Assembly (NCBI RefSeq): GCF_029379315.1
Contig: NZ_JAQYWQ010000046.1
Coordinates: 1 to 48,196, forward strand
Length of the DNA: 48,196 nt
Direction: 5' to 3'
Source: Nostoc sp. S13
GTDB lineage: Bacteria; Cyanobacteriota; Cyanobacteriia; Cyanobacteriales; Nostocaceae
Position 1 is the first letter of the stretch; each line of letters starts with the position of its first letter. Below the pieces are notes generated by a model, which worked only from the letters and a program-made list of their open reading frames with translations, made no database searches and was not told the origin of the DNA. The translations under genes and the position numbers were made by a program. Shown in pieces: positions 7,759 to 18,717 of this stretch.

Positions 7759-10700
7759 ATGTCACCAATTGGGATCACCAGTCGCTCAACTTCAATCAAA
7801 CAAACTGTAACTCCTAAGCTGTGGCTAATGTTGGTGGGAGTCAATCAATATCAAGATGAGGGACTACCCAGCCTTAGTTATTCAACAGTAGATTGTCAGG
7901 GTTTAGCAGAAGCATTGGTAGATGCAGCCGCACAATTTACCCAAACAGAGGTCAAAATATATCATGATTTTGCCCCGCAACCACCATCTTTAGAAAACAT
8001 CCGTGCCAGTCTCCGGGAAATTACCACTGCGGCTCAACCTATTGATACTATTTTATTTTATTTTTCTGGACATGGGATTGTAGAATCAAACACGCAGCAA
8101 GCATTTTTGTGTTTGGCAGATACGAAAAAATCTGATCTCCAAAATACAGCTTTAGCTTTACAAGAACTTTTACTATTGTTGGGTAATAGTGGAGCGCAAA
8201 ATCAGCTTGTTTGGCTAGATGCTTGTCATAGTGGCGGGATGACACTCAGAGGTACAACAATCGAACCATTGCTGAATGCTACACCAAAACTGGTTGAAGT
8301 ATTACAACGGTGTGCTGCTAAAAGTAAAGGTTTTTATGCTTTGCTTTCCTGTGATAATAACCAGCAATCTTGGGAGTTTCCCGAATTGGGACACGGGGTG
8401 TTTACTTATTATTTAATGAAAGGGTTGCAAGGTGAGGCAGCAGATAGCCAAGGCTTAATTTATGTAGATAGTTTGTATCGATATGTATATCATCAAACTC
8501 TCCAATATATAGATAAAAGTAATCAACAATTGCGGCTGATTAATCAGCAGAAAAAAGCTAAAGGAGAAACTCAACTTTTTCGAGAATATCCGTTGCAAAC
8601 TCCTAAACGAATTGTTGAGGGAGTTGGAGAACTAATTGTCGGCAAAGGATTAACTAAGGCAACTCTTGGGGTGCATCGCCGGATAGGAATAGTAGTAGAG
8701 GGATTATCAGTTAGGAAAACAACACTAGATATTAGCAAATTTCTCGGAAGTGCTGGGGGTTTTGCACTAGAGTATTTGCCAGCAACAAAAGTATCTGCTG
8801 ATCATATCAAAGAAGCGATCGCTCGTCATTTACAACAACCAGCATCAGAAGTTGTTCTGCTTTATCTGCGGGGACGAATTGAAGAAACCGACGCCGGTGA
8901 ATGGTTATTGCTGGGAGAAAATATCCGCATCAAGCGTTCCTGGTTGAAACAACAGCTACGCCTCTGTACATCTCAACAAATTGTCATCCTCGATTGTCCT
9001 GTAGCTAATGCATCCTTGCAAGATTGGGTAGAAGATTTGCAAATTGACTCCCACCAAGGACAATGTTTAATCGCCTACGCCTCACCTGCTGACGCACCCG
9101 AACGCTTCGCGCAAAAATTTTTTGATACTTTGATGGCGGCTTCACAAGCAGATGGACTCTCAGCCGCCGGAGCGATCGCTCAACTACAATTATCCTTGGC
9201 AGGTAGCAGTGTGACTCTTTACATCTGGCTATCAGGCACACAAGGCATTATCGAAATTCTCCAAGCAAAAACTTACAGAAACACACCAGAATCAACCACA
9301 GGATTGGATTTGGGGGTATGCCCTTATATGGGGCTAAGTGCTTTTTCTGAAGAAGATAGCCAGTATTTTTACGGTAGAGGAGCTTTAACTCAGCAGTTAA
9401 TTCACCAACTACGCGATCGCTCTTTTCTAGCTGTCATTGGTGCTTCTGGAAGCGGCAAATCTTCAATTGTGCAAGCTGGTGTAATTCCCCAACTGCGATT
9501 GGGTAAACAAATACCCAGTAGCGAACAATGGTGGATTAGAAGCATTCGTCCAGGAGCAAATCCTCTTGAAGCTTTAGCGCGGCGGCTGGGGGGAGCAGAG
9601 GGGCAGGGGAGCAGAGGGGCAGGGGGGCAGGGGGAGAATTATTCTTCTTCATCTTCCCATCTCTTGTTAGAGGGAATATTTCACCAAGGCGTAGAGGGAT
9701 TTGTTTACTGGATACGCAACCAACCTCATCGAGTTGTGGTATTAGTGGTAGATCAGTTTGAGGAACTTTTTACCTTAGCTCCAACCCCAGACAGAGAGCT
9801 ATTTTTAGAATTATTGCTGGGAGCGGTGCAATATGCTGGCGATCGCTTCAAATTAATTATTACTTTACGCGCAGACTTTATTGCCTCCTGTTTAGAAGTA
9901 CCAGCGCTGGCTAAAGCTTTGCAGGATTTAAGCGTGTTAGTTCCACCGAAACTAAGTTTGGATGATTATCGGCGGGTAATTCTTAACCCGGCTCAACAAG
10001 TTGGGTTAAAAATAGAATCAGAATTGGTGGAAGTATTGTTGCGGGAGCTAAATCACTCACCAGGAGATTTACCGTTACTGGAATTTGTTTTAGAGCAATT
10101 ATGGCAACATCGAGTTGCTGGTGAGTTGACTTTACAAACCTATCAAGAGCAACTAGGCGGAATTAAAGGAGCATTAGAGCGATCGTCTCAGGCTGTTTAC
10201 GAAAGTTTAGATCCCCAAATGCGGGAGTGTGCTAAATGGATTTTTTTATCTTTGACACAACTAGGTGAGGGTACAGAAGATACTCGCAGGCGGGTACATA
10301 AATCAGAGTTGATAGTCAAAAAATATCCAGCCGCATTGGTAGAAAAAACCCTCACCGCCTTAACTGCTGCCAAGTTAGTGGTGATGAATTTAGAAGAAGA
10401 AGTAACAAAAGGACAAAGTAGACAAGGAGAACAAGAAAAAATTTCTCCCCCTGCCTCCCCTGCCTCCCCTGCTCCCCTACTCCCCTGGTTACTGAGCGCA
10501 GTCGAAGTATACTCCCCTTCCCCCATAACAGTAGAAGTTGCCCATGAAATCCTCATCCGTCATTGGTCAACTTTACGCTGGTGGTTAGAAGAAAACCGCG
10601 ATCGCTTGCGAAAACAAAGGCAAATTGAGCAGGCTTCCCAATTGTGGCTGCAACGTAGTCAGCAAGCTGATTTCTTATTGCAAGGAGTGCGACTAGCCGA

Positions 10701-12987
10701 GGCAGAAGATATCTATATTAAATATACCGACGAACTTTCGGCTGATGTGCAACGGTTTATTGAAGCTTGTTTATTACAAAGAAAACAACAGCAACTACAA
10801 GAGAAAACCAGACTCAAGCAAGCCCAAAGGGCTGTAGTTGCACTCAGTGTTTTGGGATTAGCGGCTATCTGTTTTGGCTCTTTAGCCTATTGGAAATCCC
10901 AAGCAGCCCAATTGCGAGAAATTGAAGCATTAAATGCCTCATCTCAAGCTAATCTTTTATCACATCAGCAGTTAGAAGCATTGATTGCCAGTGTCAAAGC
11001 AGGTAAACAGCTAAAAAACACTCTTGGCGCACCAACCGATTTGCAAACTCAGACTCTGAGTGTTTTACAACAAGTAATTTCTGGAACCCAAGAACGCAAC
11101 CGCTTGGAAGGGCATAGCGCTGAAGTATTCAGCGTGAGTTTCAGTCCTGACGGCAAAACAATTGTATCCGCTAGCAACGACAAAACAGCCATACTTTGGA
11201 GACGTGATGGTACAAAGCTCCGAACATTAACAGGGCATACTGGTACAGTGCGGAGTGTCAGTTTCAGCCCAGATGGTCAAATGATTGCAACTGCTAGTTT
11301 TGATCATACCGTTAAGCTGTGGAGAACTAGCGACGGTACTTTAATTAGAACATTAAACGGTCATACTGCGGAAGTTCTGAGTTTATCTTGGTCTGGCAAC
11401 GGTGAGACGATCGCCACTGGGAGCGCCGATCGCACTGCTAAAATTTGGCAAGTTAGCGATGGTCATTTGCTGAGAACTTTTAGCGGATATAGAGATTTTG
11501 TTAATAGTGTAAGTTTTAGCCCTAATGGTGAAATTTTGGCGATCGCTAGTGCAGATAAAACTGTTAAACTTTGGAGTGTTAGCGATGGAGTGTTGCAAAA
11601 AACACTACTTGGGCATAGCGCCGGAGTTTCCAGTGTCGCTTTTAGCCCCGATGGTCAAATAGCTTCAGCCAGTGAAGATAAAACCGTGAGACTGTGGCGT
11701 AGAGACGGCAGCTTGCTGAGAATCATTGCAGCCCACAATGCAGAGGTTCTCAGCGTCAACTTTAGTCATGATGGTCAAACCCTAGTTTCCACAAGCGCTG
11801 ATAGCACAATCAAACTTTGGAGTTCTAAAGACGGCTCTTTACGCCAAACTTTACTAGGACATAGTATTGCAGTCTACAGCGTCAGTTTCAGCCCAGATGA
11901 CCAGACTTTAGTTTCGGCTGGTGCTGATAAAACTGTTAGACTTTGGCAGCGAGATGATCCTCTATTCAAAACTCTGACAGGACATCAAGGTAAACTCTAT
12001 AGTGTAAGTTTTAGCCCCGATGGGCAAACTCTAGCCACCGCCGGTCAAGACACTACTATTAAACTTTGGCGGACTGATAACGGAACTTTGCGTCAAACCC
12101 TAGAAGGTCATAGTACTTCAGTTTATGGACACAGTAAGGATATCTACAGTTTAGCCTTCAGTCCTGATGGCGAGACATTAGCCTCAGCTAGTCAAGACTA
12201 TTACATCAAACTTTGGCGGACTCGTGACGGCTATATGATTAAAACCCTCCAAGGGCATCGCCGCGAAGTCAATAGTCTCAGCTTTAGCCCAAATAGTCAA
12301 ATTCTGGCAACCGCTAGTGCTGATATGACTATTAAACTTTGGAATATTCAAAAAAAAGCTTTAATTAAAACTCTCCAAGGACATTCGGCTGAAGTTTTGA
12401 GCGTTCGTTTCAGCCCTGATGGTCAACTACTCGCTTCAGCTGGTAGAGATAACAAAGTTAAGCTTTGGAGAGTTAAGGATGGTAAGTTGCTGTACACCCT
12501 ATTGGGACATACCAACGCTGTCAATGCCATTAGTTTTAGCCCTGATGGTCAACTACTCGCCTCGGCTAGTGACGACAAAACTATCAAACTTTGGCAAGTT
12601 AGCGATGGAACTTTACAACAAACTTTTGCAGGACATACTGATGGTGTATTGAGTGTCAGCTTTAGTGCTGATGGCAAGATTATCGCCTCAGCTAGCGGTG
12701 ATGGAAGCATCAAACTTTGGAACCGTGATGGCAGAGAACTCAAAACTCTTCCAGGTCATACTGATGCAGTATTGAGCGTCAGTTTTAGCCCTGATGGGAA
12801 ATTTTTGGCTTCTGCCAGTTTTGATGGTACAGCTAAACTTTGGCGTCTTGTTAGCACAGAACTGCAAACCCAAGATTTAGACAATCTACTGATTCGCAGT
12901 TGTAATTTGCTAAACGATTACCTGAAAACTAACCCTAAGATTAGCGACGAAGAACGGGGTTCTCTATGTTCAGATTTACCGGGGTAA
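7759..12987 (+). CDS. Caspase-like peptidase / nSTAND ATPase / WD40 multidomain protein
   Basis: 1742 aa. (1) Residues about 18-270: caspase/metacaspase-type C14 domain with catalytic His105 (YFSGHG) and Cys156 (DACHSGG). (2) About 515-900: nSTAND ATPase, Walker A G561-S569 (GASGSGKSS, Lys567), Walker B ending Asp665 with Glu668/Glu669 (VVDQFEEL), then ITLRADF. (3) A coiled segment and one hydrophobic stretch at about 1025-1045, likely membrane-spanning. (4) 1116-1700: fourteen WD40 repeats (GH...SVSFSPDG...ASASxDxTxKLW), enough for two seven-bladed propellers. STAND proteins usually oligomerise when a sensor domain is engaged and activate the fused effector. Low-complexity inserts near 612-634 and 886-910 derive from G-rich/C-rich repeat DNA. 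The gene is coupled to the radical SAM gene. Confidence 0.93.
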   Translation: MSPIGITSRSTSIKQTVTPKLWLMLVGVNQYQDEGLPSLSYSTVDCQGLAEALVDAAAQFTQTEVKIYHDFAPQPPSLENIRASLREITTAAQPIDTILFYFSGHGIVESNTQQAFLCLADTKKSDLQNTALALQELLLLLGNSGAQNQLVWLDACHSGGMTLRGTTIEPLLNATPKLVEVLQRCAAKSKGFYALLSCDNNQQSWEFPELGHGVFTYYLMKGLQGEAADSQGLIYVDSLYRYVYHQTLQYIDKSNQQLRLINQQKKAKGETQLFREYPLQTPKRIVEGVGELIVGKGLTKATLGVHRRIGIVVEGLSVRKTTLDISKFLGSAGGFALEYLPATKVSADHIKEAIARHLQQPASEVVLLYLRGRIEETDAGEWLLLGENIRIKRSWLKQQLRLCTSQQIVILDCPVANASLQDWVEDLQIDSHQGQCLIAYASPADAPERFAQKFFDTLMAASQADGLSAAGAIAQLQLSLAGSSVTLYIWLSGTQGIIEILQAKTYRNTPESTTGLDLGVCPYMGLSAFSEEDSQYFYGRGALTQQLIHQLRDRSFLAVIGASGSGKSSIVQAGVIPQLRLGKQIPSSEQWWIRSIRPGANPLEALARRLGGAEGQGSRGAGGQGENYSSSSSHLLLEGIFHQGVEGFVYWIRNQPHRVVVLVVDQFEELFTLAPTPDRELFLELLLGAVQYAGDRFKLIITLRADFIASCLEVPALAKALQDLSVLVPPKLSLDDYRRVILNPAQQVGLKIESELVEVLLRELNHSPGDLPLLEFVLEQLWQHRVAGELTLQTYQEQLGGIKGALERSSQAVYESLDPQMRECAKWIFLSLTQLGEGTEDTRRRVHKSELIVKKYPAALVEKTLTALTAAKLVVMNLEEEVTKGQSRQGEQEKISPPASPASPAPLLPWLLSAVEVYSPSPITVEVAHEILIRHWSTLRWWLEENRDRLRKQRQIEQASQLWLQRSQQADFLLQGVRLAEAEDIYIKYTDELSADVQRFIEACLLQRKQQQLQEKTRLKQAQRAVVALSVLGLAAICFGSLAYWKSQAAQLREIEALNASSQANLLSHQQLEALIASVKAGKQLKNTLGAPTDLQTQTLSVLQQVISGTQERNRLEGHSAEVFSVSFSPDGKTIVSASNDKTAILWRRDGTKLRTLTGHTGTVRSVSFSPDGQMIATASFDHTVKLWRTSDGTLIRTLNGHTAEVLSLSWSGNGETIATGSADRTAKIWQVSDGHLLRTFSGYRDFVNSVSFSPNGEILAIASADKTVKLWSVSDGVLQKTLLGHSAGVSSVAFSPDGQIASASEDKTVRLWRRDGSLLRIIAAHNAEVLSVNFSHDGQTLVSTSADSTIKLWSSKDGSLRQTLLGHSIAVYSVSFSPDDQTLVSAGADKTVRLWQRDDPLFKTLTGHQGKLYSVSFSPDGQTLATAGQDTTIKLWRTDNGTLRQTLEGHSTSVYGHSKDIYSLAFSPDGETLASASQDYYIKLWRTRDGYMIKTLQGHRREVNSLSFSPNSQILATASADMTIKLWNIQKKALIKTLQGHSAEVLSVRFSPDGQLLASAGRDNKVKLWRVKDGKLLYTLLGHTNAVNAISFSPDGQLLASASDDKTIKLWQVSDGTLQQTFAGHTDGVLSVSFSADGKIIASASGDGSIKLWNRDGRELKTLPGHTDAVLSVSFSPDGKFLASASFDGTAKLWRLVSTELQTQDLDNLLIRSCNLLNDYLKTNPKISDEERGSLCSDLPG

Positions 12988-13282
12988 AATTGATCGTATT
13001 TTGTAAACCTGTACCCAGGTTTTGCAAGAAGATATCTTTGCGAGGAGGTTTGGGCCCTGGGCCTTTTACCGGCTTGCTACTACCGGTTGGCCCCGGTGAT
13101 TCGCTATCCCCTGGATTTCTGAGTTGATTAATTGCAGGAGCTTGAAACCCTGGTTGTAGCAAAACTGGTTGTAAATTACCAACTTTGGGTGTAATAGGTT
13201 GTATAGGATTTGCCAAAGTGGGTAAGGTAGTGAATAATATCGTTGGTAACGCGATCGCTAAACTCAAAATTTGCTTTTGCAT
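12941..13282 (-). CDS. Second small exported peptide, Pro/Gly-rich, 113 aa
   Basis: Signal peptide with cleavage near LANP (about residue 25). The mature part is rich in Pro, Gln and Asn, with a Gly/Pro/Ser segment ([19 protein letters not shown]) followed by PPRKDIF. There are no Cys. ATG 13280-13282 has AGAGG about 9-12 bases upstream on the minus strand. Its last 47 bases overlap the end of the WD40 gene tail to tail. Length, export signal and general layout (an AP-x-I/V-N-x-V/L stretch, then a GG or PG segment) echo the 113-aa candidate precursor at 5996, so it may be a relative or second substrate. That relationship is a hypothesis. Confidence 0.6.
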   Translation of the reverse strand: MQKQILSLAIALPTILFTTLPTLANPIQPITPKVGNLQPVLLQPGFQAPAINQLRNPGDSESPGPTGSSKPVKGPGPKPPRKDIFLQNLGTGLQNTINFTPVNLNIENPVLRR

Positions 13283-13954
13283 ATTAAGTCTTTTTCCTCT
13301 TTAGTATATACTTAAAGCTGAAGTATTAGGGAGCCTGTCCCTTTGCAGATACTTAGCTACAAACGCAAGTAACAGCATTCCAGATTTTAGGTTTAAAACC
13401 CTTCAGTTACTTCATAGATCCAGTTGAGTTTTTTTATGCACTTTTCTGAGTATTCAACTTTTGGACAAAAAAGAAGTGTTCGCGTAAATTATCCGCGAAC
13501 TAAAAATCTAGGCATCATAAATTACCCCAGTTATTTTTCAAACTGAGTCAAACGAAGTTAAACGCCTAAACGTTAAAGAATTGCTGCCCTAATCGTTTAG
13601 ACTTGCGCGTAAGTCCTGAAATAATTCCAAAACTAGAACAGTTCTATCCCAAAAACACTTCTATTTAGCGCTCTATAATTATTTATTACAATTCCAAATA
13701 AGAGATGTTGCAATGCAACATCCCTACAAATGTTATGGATAGGCAACTTATCTGATCCAAACTGCATTGACTATACTACTGCTAAAAATGAATTTATGTT
13801 AAAAATTAGCGGATTTCTTTGTGACTATTATGTATAAATCATCATCCCCAAAAATTTAAATATTTACAACTATAACAGATTGTATTTTAATACCCGTGTT
13901 ATCAAAATTGTTAAAATATTCTCAGTATTTGTTTTTAATCTTTAATCTTAACTG
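13283..13954. other. Non-coding stretch with two palindromes
   Basis: No convincing gene. It contains a GTTCGCG/CGCGAAC hairpin with a 9-base loop (about 13,478-13,500) and a GATGTTGCA-A-TGCAACATC palindrome (about 13,704-13,722) of the type left by cyanobacterial MITEs. The rest is AT-rich and probably includes the promoter of the histidine kinase that follows. Confidence 0.5.
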
Positions 13955-13987
13955 ATGGAGGTAAATTGCGGCAGAAAGAGCGATCGC

Positions 13988-15793
13988 ATGACCAAAAAAT
14001 GGTATCGAGTCCAAAAGCTGAAAGTAGTATTCATCCTAGCATTGGCAGTTATATTTATTAATGCTGTAGTCTCATATAGCAACACTGTTAAGCTGATGCA
14101 CAACCAGCAAGGGCTGACATACTCTTATGAAGTTATTACCCAACTTGAAAGTATTCAATCTCTACTCAAAGATACTGAAACTGTACAACGTAATTACCTA
14201 ATTACAGCAGATGCAGATGATTTAAAAACCTATCTTGTAGATTATCAACAAACTAATAGCAAGATTCAGATTCTCAGCAAGTTAACTGCTAATAACCATC
14301 AAAAGCAGCAGTGGATTTATTTGCTGGAACCGAAAATTACCAATAGGCTCAACATTCTGCAACAAGAAATTTACCTCAGACAAAACCAGGGATTAGAAGC
14401 AGTTCGGCAGCAAATCTTATCTGATAAAGACAAGCAAATCGGCAAAGGAATCCAACAGCTGATTCACGACTATTTAAAGGCGGAACAAAATTTATTACAC
14501 CAGGAAATGCAGCAGTCACAAGTAAGTTGCCAAAAGGCGATAGTGACATTTTTTATTGCTGCTATTGTGGATTTGGTAGTGGTGACGCTGGTATATGGCT
14601 TGTTATCGCGTTATATAAGGCAAGTTCAGCATACGGAACTGGCCCTATGCCAAAGCGAAAATCGTTTACGAGCCATGATAGATGCAGAACCAGAATGTAT
14701 CAAGTTAATTGCCAAGGATGGCACCCTTTTAGAAATTAATGCCTATGGGCTGGCAATGATGGAAGTTGAAAGTGCTGATGTCTTGATTGGTAAACCAATT
14801 GATGCCGTAATTGTACCAGAGTATAGAGCAGCCTTTGCTGACTTCCATAAAAGTATCTGTCAAGGTAACAAGGGGACTCTGGAGTTTGAAATTGTGGGAT
14901 TAAAAGGCACCCGTCGCTACATAGAAACTCATGCCGTACCACTGCGTAACGAATCTGATGCGACGTTTCTTCATTTGGCAGTGACGCGAGATATAACCCA
15001 GCAAAAACAACTCGAAGCTCAACTTCTGCGATCGCAACGTTTGCAGAGTATCGGCACTCTAGCTAGCGGTATCGCCCATGATCTCAACAATATATTATCT
15101 CCAATTTTAATGTCAGTTCAACTGTTGCAGAAGAAATTGCCCGATCAGCAGAGTCAGCAAATACTGCAAACTTTAGAAAATAATGTTAAACGCGGCGCTA
15201 ATTTGCTCAAGCAAGTTTTGTGCTTTGCGCGGGGCGTTGAAGGCAAACGGACAATTGTCCAAATTCAAGCTTTGATGGCAGAAATCGAGGAAATTATCGC
15301 TCAAACATTCCCCAAATCTATCATCTGCCAGATAGATATCCCCAAAAATCTGTGGTACATCCGTGGAGATACAACTCAACTACATCAGGTGCTGATAAAT
15401 TTAGTAATCAATGCCCGCGACGCTATGCCCAATGGCGGCGTTTTAAGGATTGCGGCGGAAAATGTGGTGATTGGTGAACATTCTGCCCAGATAAATATTA
15501 ATGCGAAAGTTGGTTCTTATATTGCGATCGTGGTGACGGATACTGGGATGGGGATGTCTTCGTCAGTCCAGCAACGAATTTTTGAACCATTTTTCACCAC
15601 CAAGGAGGTAGGAAAAGGTACAGGTTTAGGACTTTCTACGGCGTTGGGCATCGTTAAAAATCACGGTGGTTTTGTCAATGTTTACAGTCAGGTAGGCAGA
15701 GGCACTCAATTTACAGTCTACTTGCCTGCCTCAACATCTAAAGACGCACATTCGCTGTCTCCAGAATTGGAATCAGTTACAGGAGATGGCTAA
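13988..15793 (+). CDS. CHASE3-PAS sensor histidine kinase
   Basis: About 601 aa from ATG 13988, which has AGAAAGAG seven bases upstream; an in-frame ATG at 13955 lacks such a site. Order of domains: membrane helix (about 12-32), extracytoplasmic CHASE3-like helical domain with the TETVQRNYLIT signature, second membrane helix (about 180-205), PAS domain (about 225-340, ends in TRDITQQKQLE), HisKA with phospho-acceptor His364 (GIAHDLNN), and HATPase_c with N box (NLVINARDAM), DTGMGM, and GKGTGLGL. It should autophosphorylate in response to an external or membrane signal. No receiver domain is fused and no response regulator lies next to it, so the partner is unknown. Protein ends soon after the ATPase domain. 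Confidence 0.9.
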   Translation: MTKKWYRVQKLKVVFILALAVIFINAVVSYSNTVKLMHNQQGLTYSYEVITQLESIQSLLKDTETVQRNYLITADADDLKTYLVDYQQTNSKIQILSKLTANNHQKQQWIYLLEPKITNRLNILQQEIYLRQNQGLEAVRQQILSDKDKQIGKGIQQLIHDYLKAEQNLLHQEMQQSQVSCQKAIVTFFIAAIVDLVVVTLVYGLLSRYIRQVQHTELALCQSENRLRAMIDAEPECIKLIAKDGTLLEINAYGLAMMEVESADVLIGKPIDAVIVPEYRAAFADFHKSICQGNKGTLEFEIVGLKGTRRYIETHAVPLRNESDATFLHLAVTRDITQQKQLEAQLLRSQRLQSIGTLASGIAHDLNNILSPILMSVQLLQKKLPDQQSQQILQTLENNVKRGANLLKQVLCFARGVEGKRTIVQIQALMAEIEEIIAQTFPKSIICQIDIPKNLWYIRGDTTQLHQVLINLVINARDAMPNGGVLRIAAENVVIGEHSAQININAKVGSYIAIVVTDTGMGMSSSVQQRIFEPFFTTKEVGKGTGLGLSTALGIVKNHGGFVNVYSQVGRGTQFTVYLPASTSKDAHSLSPELESVTGDG

Positions 15794-16082
15794 GGGATAA
15801 GGTTTTTGCAAGGCTTGTTTCTTAATTCTAACAAGTGGATTCCATTGAGTAGGGCTTTAGAGAGCATTTTTACCATCAGCAAAAAATTAGCCATCGCCCA
15901 GTAACAGAAATGTCACAGAGTCAGCACGAATTAGTTCTATGCTTAATTCAGTTTTTAAAACTTCGATTTTTTACGGTTTATTAGGTAGTAACCGACGCGT
16001 AAAACTGTGAAGGTATTTTTCTGCTAATATTTTACAGATGTTGTCAAATACTATTAAATAAACTTTTTTTACCTAACCGCAA

Positions 16083-16973
16083 GTGAGTTTAAATGTGAGG
16101 AAAATCAAACTACTAGCTTTGATATTAATTAGTTTGGCAATAGTATTGTGGTTTAATTTGCGTTCCTCAACACCCTCAATACCGACTGTTGTATCTTCAC
16201 CACCAAAAACTATCCGCTACTTCGAGCGTATTTTGCCTCAAAGCATAGCTCACATCCTGTTAATTCCAGCTAATAGCAAATTTTTGGTAACTCCTGCATT
16301 ATCAGAGAAGGTAGCCACTGTAGAGGAATTTGCCCAGAAGCATCAAGCCGTAGCTATTTTGAACGCAGGCTTTTTTGACCCAGTTAACCAAAAATCTACA
16401 TCCTATGTTGTGATACAAGGGAAGTTACTAGCTGACCCTAAGCAAAACGAGCGGCTGGTGAACAATCCCAACTTAAAATCTTACCTGCGTCAAATATTCA
16501 ATCGCACAGAATTCCGCCGCTACTTATGTGGGCAAACAATCAGCTATTCGATTGCCCTACACAGTCAGTTACCACCAGCAGGTTGTCAGTTAGTCGATGC
16601 TATAGGGGCAGGCCCACGGCTGTTACCAGAACTGATGTTAGTACAAGAGGGTTTTGTGGATAATGCCAATAAACGAGATGCACTTGGTAGCAACCAACCC
16701 AATGCCAGAACTGCCGTAGGTATCACCCATGATGGCAGTGTTGTTTTAGTTATGGTGGCTCAAAAATCCTCGGCTCCCGCGAACTCTGGGGTGTCGTTGC
16801 CAGCATTAGCTGATTTTATGAAAACTCTTGGTGCTGATAAAGCGATGAACCTAGATGGAGGGAGTTCATCTTCGCTTTATTACAAGGGCAAAACCTTTTA
16901 CGGGAAGGTTGATTTGGAGGGAAATCCTATCAAGCGTCCGGTGAAGTCGGTTTTGCTGGTTCAGGAAAACTAG
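16083..16973 (+). CDS. Phosphodiester glycosidase (NAGPA-like) family exported protein
   Basis: 296 aa. A single N-terminal hydrophobic segment (about 8-25) looks like a signal anchor. The conserved blocks of the NAGPA-like domain are present: LNAGFFDP near 96, NARTAVGIT near 213, and NLDGGSSSSL near 258. Family members act outside the cytoplasm on sugar phosphodiesters or exopolysaccharide; several bacterial ones are annotated as exopolysaccharide biosynthesis proteins, but the substrate here is unknown. The start appears to be GTG 16083; no ATG in frame precedes the conserved part, and no good Shine-Dalgarno site is seen. Confidence 0.82.
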   Translation: MSLNVRKIKLLALILISLAIVLWFNLRSSTPSIPTVVSSPPKTIRYFERILPQSIAHILLIPANSKFLVTPALSEKVATVEEFAQKHQAVAILNAGFFDPVNQKSTSYVVIQGKLLADPKQNERLVNNPNLKSYLRQIFNRTEFRRYLCGQTISYSIALHSQLPPAGCQLVDAIGAGPRLLPELMLVQEGFVDNANKRDALGSNQPNARTAVGITHDGSVVLVMVAQKSSAPANSGVSLPALADFMKTLGADKAMNLDGGSSSSLYYKGKTFYGKVDLEGNPIKRPVKSVLLVQEN

Positions 16974-17107
16974 TATTGAACAGTATCATTGCAGCGATTG
17001 TCCTTTGTTTGGGCTACACCTATCCACTGGTAGATTTTTGCCATAACAGCAATCCCGCGATCGCAATTGAGTCACAATGATAATAGGCAATCATTGAAGG
17101 TGCTATC

Positions 17108-17419
17108 ATGCTTCGTCTACCTCAAATTATTCGGAACTTGTTCCTTCGTTTGGAAGGCTTGTTTGGTGTTTTATTCCAAAGTTTTTCTAATCTTATCGGA
17201 AATTTCTTTGGTTTTTTTGCCAAGCTTTTCGGATTTACTAGCTCTGGTTATTTCTTGGAATCTAATGAGCCACAAGCCATAAAGCAAGCTTCAGTGAAAC
17301 AGCCAATTGAAAAAAATCAGGATAACACTGCTAAAATTCCCACCACTAACCGCCGTCATCCTAATACCAAAATTGACGACTATTACCTCAACATGGCTCG
17401 TGATGTGAAAAAGAACTAA
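17108..17419 (+). CDS. Small conserved-looking protein, function unknown
   Basis: 103 aa. The N-terminal half is amphipathic and very Phe-rich (FGVLFQSFSNLIGNFFGFFAK), suggesting membrane-surface association. The C-terminal half is polar and ends in IDDYYLNMARDVKKN. ATG 17108 has GAAGG seven bases upstream. No known domain is recognised. It follows the glycosidase-like gene by 134 bp on the same strand and could be in the same transcript. Confidence 0.6.
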   Translation: MLRLPQIIRNLFLRLEGLFGVLFQSFSNLIGNFFGFFAKLFGFTSSGYFLESNEPQAIKQASVKQPIEKNQDNTAKIPTTNRRHPNTKIDDYYLNMARDVKKN

Positions 17420-17969
17420 CAAAAACCATCAAATTGGAAGTTGATTTTAGTAATGCCTAGACGCAAAGCGGTGAAGCAGCGCAAGAACAGGGGAGCGACT
17501 GCTTTTAGCGAGTCAGACGCTTTGCGAACGCTATCGAGCGTCACCCGAAGGGCTTGTCGTTAAACATCGCCTACCGTGGATGCTTCGCACGATCGCACTC
17601 CAATTTTTTATCTCATAATTTTGTATATAATTTAGAAAATAAGCACAATTCTAGTTATATGCCTAGCTCTTGCATTTATTGGTAGCGCATGAGCATAGTA
17701 TCAGTTTGTTCAAAAATTGCTGTCGCCTGCACTCGTATAATGTCAGGGCACTTTTGGGAAAAATCATCCAGCCACAATTAACGGATTTGGATGTGCGTAA
17801 GCGTAGCCCGCCGCAGGTATTAGCCTGAGCGTGCACCGTACCCCTGCGGGGAAGCAAGCTACGCCGAGCGTCTCGTAGAGAAGGGCATCGCAACTTTAAT
17901 AAAATCAAATCCAGTTTGAGGCTAGAGAAGAGCTAGAGAGATTCTTGAGATTGAATATTTACTTGATTT
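17420..17969. other. Repeat-rich intergenic stretch
   Basis: No gene seen. It holds dispersed palindromic repeats typical of Nostoc-like genomes (about 17,460-17,600) and one copy of a roughly 100-bp repeat (17,791-17,890) whose inverted partner lies at 19,801-19,906. Confidence 0.55.
17791..17890 (+). repeat. ~100-bp dispersed repeat, copy A (inverted relative to copy B)
   Basis: Reads as the near-exact reverse complement of 19,801-19,906, including the block TACCCCTGCGGGGAAGCAAG and CGTCTCGTAGAGAAGGGCAT. The two copies bracket the 69-aa gene and the deaminase gene. Confidence 0.8.
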
Positions 17970-18179
17970 TTAACTTACCAAATCAACCAAGGCATTGCTC
18001 CGAAAACGGACTATAGATGAAACTGAGCAGCCGCGATAATTCTCAGAGGTGAAGACTGATAGTGTGATATTAGCTTGACCAGGATCTAAAATGCGTTTTA
18101 CCTTGCAGGTTTGCATTTTGTTGTTGCAGTAAGCAATAATGCGATCGCCAGCCTTGACATCCAACGCTTGAATTTTCAA
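17970..18179 (-). CDS. Small protein of unknown function, 69 aa
   Basis: MKIQALDVKAGDRIIAYCNN start, then a basic KVKRIL and a beta-strand-like run. It looks like a small SH3/KOW-type barrel (VKAGDRI-IAY-...-VKRIL), but this is only a fold guess. Three Cys do not form a clear metal site. ATG 18177-18179 has only a weak, distant AAGG upstream. It stands alone between repeat-rich stretches. Confidence 0.5.
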   Translation of the reverse strand: MKIQALDVKAGDRIIAYCNNKMQTCKVKRILDPGQANITLSVFTSENYRGCSVSSIVRFRSNALVDLVS

Positions 18180-18669
18180 TTAATACCAACCTTGCCGGGA
18201 ATTTGCTTAGTTAAAGGAAAAATATATTGCTACATTTCACTTGCTTAACATATAGCAATGTTATTTCAGTGTAACACAAAAAATCAGGTTTTTAATACTA
18301 TCAATTTAATATTGATAATGTCAAGTTTATTTATGCTCAAAACACTATTAAATGCTGGATTTTCAGAAAAATAAGCATAAAATCCCGATCTTCGCGCAGC
18401 GTCTTGGTCGGAGCCTCTGTTGAACTAGGGACTAGTACCGCAAGGCGGAAGTCAAAAGTCACTTGTACTGAGCGTAGTCGGAGTAAAAGTCAAAAGAACT
18501 ATATTCCAAGCTCTTGCACCATTTGAAATTGGTATGTTTATTTACGCCGTACTGTACTAGGGATTGGGAAGATTTGAAAAATCCAGACGGTGGGAAACCT
18601 CAGCTCCAACTTTTCTGGAGTTAAAGGAACATCTTCACTCTAAATTTTTTCGAGTCCAGATTTTTTCTG
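18180..18669. other. Non-coding stretch between divergent genes
   Basis: AT-rich sequence with dispersed repeat fragments at about 18,385-18,500 (including CAAAAGTCACTTGTACTGAG-type sequence). It should hold promoters for the 69-aa gene and the deaminase-like gene, but I cannot point to specific boxes. Confidence 0.4.
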
Positions 18670-18717
18670 ATGATGTTTTTGTTACAATTATTAAAATTTT
18701 TACTTAAAAATACCACT

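Noticed and set aside
10197..10556. 119-codon antisense frame within the caspase-STAND gene
   Set aside because: Shadow of the strongly coding opposite strand and of low-complexity DNA.
16976..17080. 34-codon TTG-start frame with a hydrophobic N-terminus (NSIIAAIVLCLGYTYPL)
   Set aside because: No ribosome-binding site, rare start codon, and no recognisable family; could be chance.
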